Positions 62,094 through 64,000 of a stretch of 64,000 nucleotides of DNA are shown here, in pieces; the first letter of the stretch is position 1; every line of letters starts with the position of its first letter. The translations under genes were made by a program, and so were the position numbers. Source of the stretch: Gilvibacter sediminis (GTDB lineage: Bacteria; Bacteroidota; Bacteroidia; Flavobacteriales; Flavobacteriaceae); the NCBI RefSeq assembly GCF_028561565.1, contig NZ_JAQQTE010000019.1:82586-146585 (forward strand), given 5' to 3'. The notes beneath the pieces are model-generated. The model was not told the origin of the DNA. It worked only from the letters and a program-made list of their open reading frames with translations, and did not search any database.

Positions 62094-63188
62094 ATGCAAA
62101 TACAAGGGGTTATAGACCTGCTGGAAGCTTGGGCGCCACGCAGCTACGCAGAAGATTTTGACAATACGGGCTTATTAGTAGGAGACCGTCACGCAACATT
62201 AAAAGGAATTCTAGTCAGTCTTGACTGCTTGGAGGCTGTGGTAGATGAGGCTGTAGAGCGAGGTTGCAATATGATTGTGAGCTTCCACCCCATCATCTTT
62301 AAAGGGCTCAAAAAGATCACAGGATCTGATTATGTTCAAAGAGCCGTACTCAAAGCCATTAAGCACGATATTGCCATTTACGCCATCCATACGGCCTTAG
62401 ATAATAATTGGGAAGGAGTAAATCATCAAATTCTACAAACCTTGGGAGCTACAAAATCCTCAGTGCTGATTCCCAAGGCCAATACCTTGAAAAAATTGGT
62501 CACCTATGTTCCTCAGGCAGAATCCAAAGGTCTGTTGGATGCACTTTTTGCTGCAGGAGCTGGAGCCATTGGCGACTACAGCGAATGTGCATTCACCTCA
62601 ACTGGAGAAGGGAGTTTTAAACCTGGCGAAGCCGCTGATCCTGCACTGGGTAAGCAAGGCGAACGTCATTACGAATCAGAAACGCGTATAGAAGTATTGG
62701 TGCCTTTTCATTGCGAATCTGCAGTAATCAAGGCCTTGTTGAGCACACACTCCTATGAAGAGGTCGCTTATGACCTGATCCCGATTAGTAATACAGACAA
62801 ACAACTGGGCATGGGAATGATTGGTAGTTTTGAAACTCCACTGTCTGAAGCTGAATTTTTAGCCCTGCTTAAAGAGCGCATGCATTGCGGCGGAATTAGA
62901 CACAGCAAACTGCTTGGAAAGTCCATTCAAAAGATCGCGGTTTTGGGCGGTAGTGGCGCCTTTGCAATTGGCGCAGCTAAAGCAGCAGGAGTTGATGCCT
63001 ATGTGAGTGCAGACTTCAAATACCACGATTTCTTTAGCGCAGAACAGCGCTTGCTTTTGGTAGATATTGGTCACTATGAAAGCGAACAGTACACAAAAAA
63101 TTTAATTGTACAATATCTTACCAAAAAAATTACTAATTTTGCAGTTCTTTTATCGGAGATTAATACCAATCCAATTTTTTACCTGTAA
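62094..63188 (+). CDS. Nif3-like dinuclear metal centre protein
   Basis: 364 residues, the long form with an inserted domain. FDNTGLLVGD and the metal ligands SFHPIIFKG, IYAIHTALDNN and DIGHYESE are as in the Nif3/YbgI/GTP cyclohydrolase I type 2 family. Hexameric ring protein, often near GTP- or DNA-linked genes; the reaction is unsettled. Followed after 2 bp by the coiled-coil gene. Confidence 0.9.
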   Translation: MQIQGVIDLLEAWAPRSYAEDFDNTGLLVGDRHATLKGILVSLDCLEAVVDEAVERGCNMIVSFHPIIFKGLKKITGSDYVQRAVLKAIKHDIAIYAIHTALDNNWEGVNHQILQTLGATKSSVLIPKANTLKKLVTYVPQAESKGLLDALFAAGAGAIGDYSECAFTSTGEGSFKPGEAADPALGKQGERHYESETRIEVLVPFHCESAVIKALLSTHSYEEVAYDLIPISNTDKQLGMGMIGSFETPLSEAEFLALLKERMHCGGIRHSKLLGKSIQKIAVLGGSGAFAIGAAKAAGVDAYVSADFKYHDFFSAEQRLLLVDIGHYESEQYTKNLIVQYLTKKITNFAVLLSEINTNPIFYL

Positions 63189-63190
63189 TT

Positions 63191-63970
63191 ATGGCCAAGA
63201 AGACAGAAGCTACTGTTGAAGACAAACTGAGAGCCCTTTACGACCTGCAATTGATCGACAGCCGTGTGGATGAGATCAGAAATGTACGAGGAGAACTTCC
63301 TTTAGAAGTTGAGGATCTAGAAGATGAGGTTGCTGGGATGAACACCCGCCTTGAAAAACTCAATGCCGATCTGGCCCTTACTGATGATTCCATCAAAGAC
63401 AAAAAGAATCTGATTGAAGAGTCTAAGTCACTCATCAAAAAATATAGCGAGCAACAGAACAACGTTCGCAACAATCGTGAATACAACTCTTTGAGCAAAG
63501 AGATCGAGTTCCAAGAACTTGAGATCCAATTGGCTGAAAAGCACATCAAAGAATTCAAAGCGCAGATCGAACAGAAGAAAGAAGTGATCGAAGAAACCAA
63601 AACTCGTTTGGCGGAGCGTGAGGAACACCTCAAGCACAAGCGCAACGAATTGGATGAGATCCTTGCAGAAACTGAGAAAGAAGAAAAGGCACTTATCAAA
63701 GAGTCTGAATCTTTTGAACAGAAAATTGAAGAGCGTTTAGTGAACGCTTATAAGCGCATTCGTTCTAACGCCAAAAACGGTTTAGCCGTTGTACCGATTG
63801 AGCGTGGTGCTTCTGGAGGATCATTCTTTACCATTCCACCTCAGGTGCAAATGGAGATCGCCTCTAGAAAGAAGATCATTACTGACGAACACAGTGGACG
63901 TATCCTTGTAGACCCGCAATTGGCGGAAGAGGAAAAAGAGAAAATGGAGAAATTCTTCGCCAAGCTCTAA
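63191..63970 (+). CDS. Coiled-coil zinc-ribbon-family protein (CdsZ/DUF164-like) lacking cysteines
   Basis: 259 residues: a long antiparallel coiled coil (about 10-185) and a C-terminal segment with the family consensus GLAVVPIERGASGGSFF and KKIITDEHSGRILVD. In related proteins these would carry four zinc-binding Cys; here they are Ser208, Ser211, Asp232 and Ser235, and the protein contains no Cys at all. Pairing with the Nif3-like gene is common. Possibly a scaffold or tether. Confidence 0.87.
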   Translation: MAKKTEATVEDKLRALYDLQLIDSRVDEIRNVRGELPLEVEDLEDEVAGMNTRLEKLNADLALTDDSIKDKKNLIEESKSLIKKYSEQQNNVRNNREYNSLSKEIEFQELEIQLAEKHIKEFKAQIEQKKEVIEETKTRLAEREEHLKHKRNELDEILAETEKEEKALIKESESFEQKIEERLVNAYKRIRSNAKNGLAVVPIERGASGGSFFTIPPQVQMEIASRKKIITDEHSGRILVDPQLAEEEKEKMEKFFAKL

Positions 63971-64000
63971 ACCACTGATACTATAAAGTTTAACAAAGCC

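Overview
The window comes from the chromosome of a Flavobacteriaceae-type Bacteroidetes, probably marine. The evidence is the recurring -7 promoter box TAnnTTTG, a type IX secretion sorting domain, a MarR-YceI pair, the DUF1573, Lacal_2735-type and TIGR03643-type proteins, short leaders, and dense operons joined by ATGA or TTGA overlaps. I do not assign a genus. Most of the window is ordinary housekeeping sequence; the unusual parts are two nine-gene operons and a 1-kb gene-free block.

Left part (1-16.4 kb). A partial kdsA and two small genes lead into a minus-strand operon (8543 to 2124) of nine genes: SDR-like protein, Lacal_2735-type protein, SRPBCC protein, TIGR03643 protein, antenna-less photolyase-like flavoprotein, class-I-type photolyase, flavin reductase, DUF2256 protein, and a (6-4)-photolyase-like protein that has lost every iron-sulfur cysteine. 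An M28 peptidase and an amino-acid dehydrogenase follow. Next come ssrA (tmRNA, tag GENNYALAA) and a 1-kb block of hairpins and diverged direct repeats. A 27-residue membrane peptide, galM, two rhodaneses and two thioredoxin-fold proteins complete this part.

Middle part (16.4-30.7 kb). A MarR regulator with an operator-like palindrome is linked to a YceI gene. The complete trp operon (trpEGDCFBA) follows, preceded by an attenuator with a Trp-Trp-Trp leader peptide that is nearly leaderless. Converging on trpA is the second nine-gene operon (30709 to 24061): YceI, flavoprotein, methyltransferase, type III polyketide synthase, FabI-like SDR, ketosynthase, ACP, phosphopantetheinyl transferase and membrane protein. 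It looks like an SrsABC-type alkylresorcinol/alkylquinone pathway joined to its own small type II acyl-ACP module. It is the best candidate here for an undescribed pathway.

Right part (30.8-64 kb). Genes for DNA and RNA maintenance (uracil-DNA glycosylase family, YaaA, RluD), envelope precursors (ddl, murB, lpxK), phospholipids (cdsA, psd), CoA (coaD), pyrimidines (pyrE), biotin (birA), proteolysis (ftsH), translation (rsfS, valS), lipoate (lipA), glycolysis (gap), a hybrid histidine kinase, an ECF-like sigma factor and secreted or lipid-anchored peptidases. Oddities include an NRAMP-family transporter without the DPGN and MPH metal motifs, a zinc-ribbon-family protein without a single cysteine, and an apparently leaderless pyrE.
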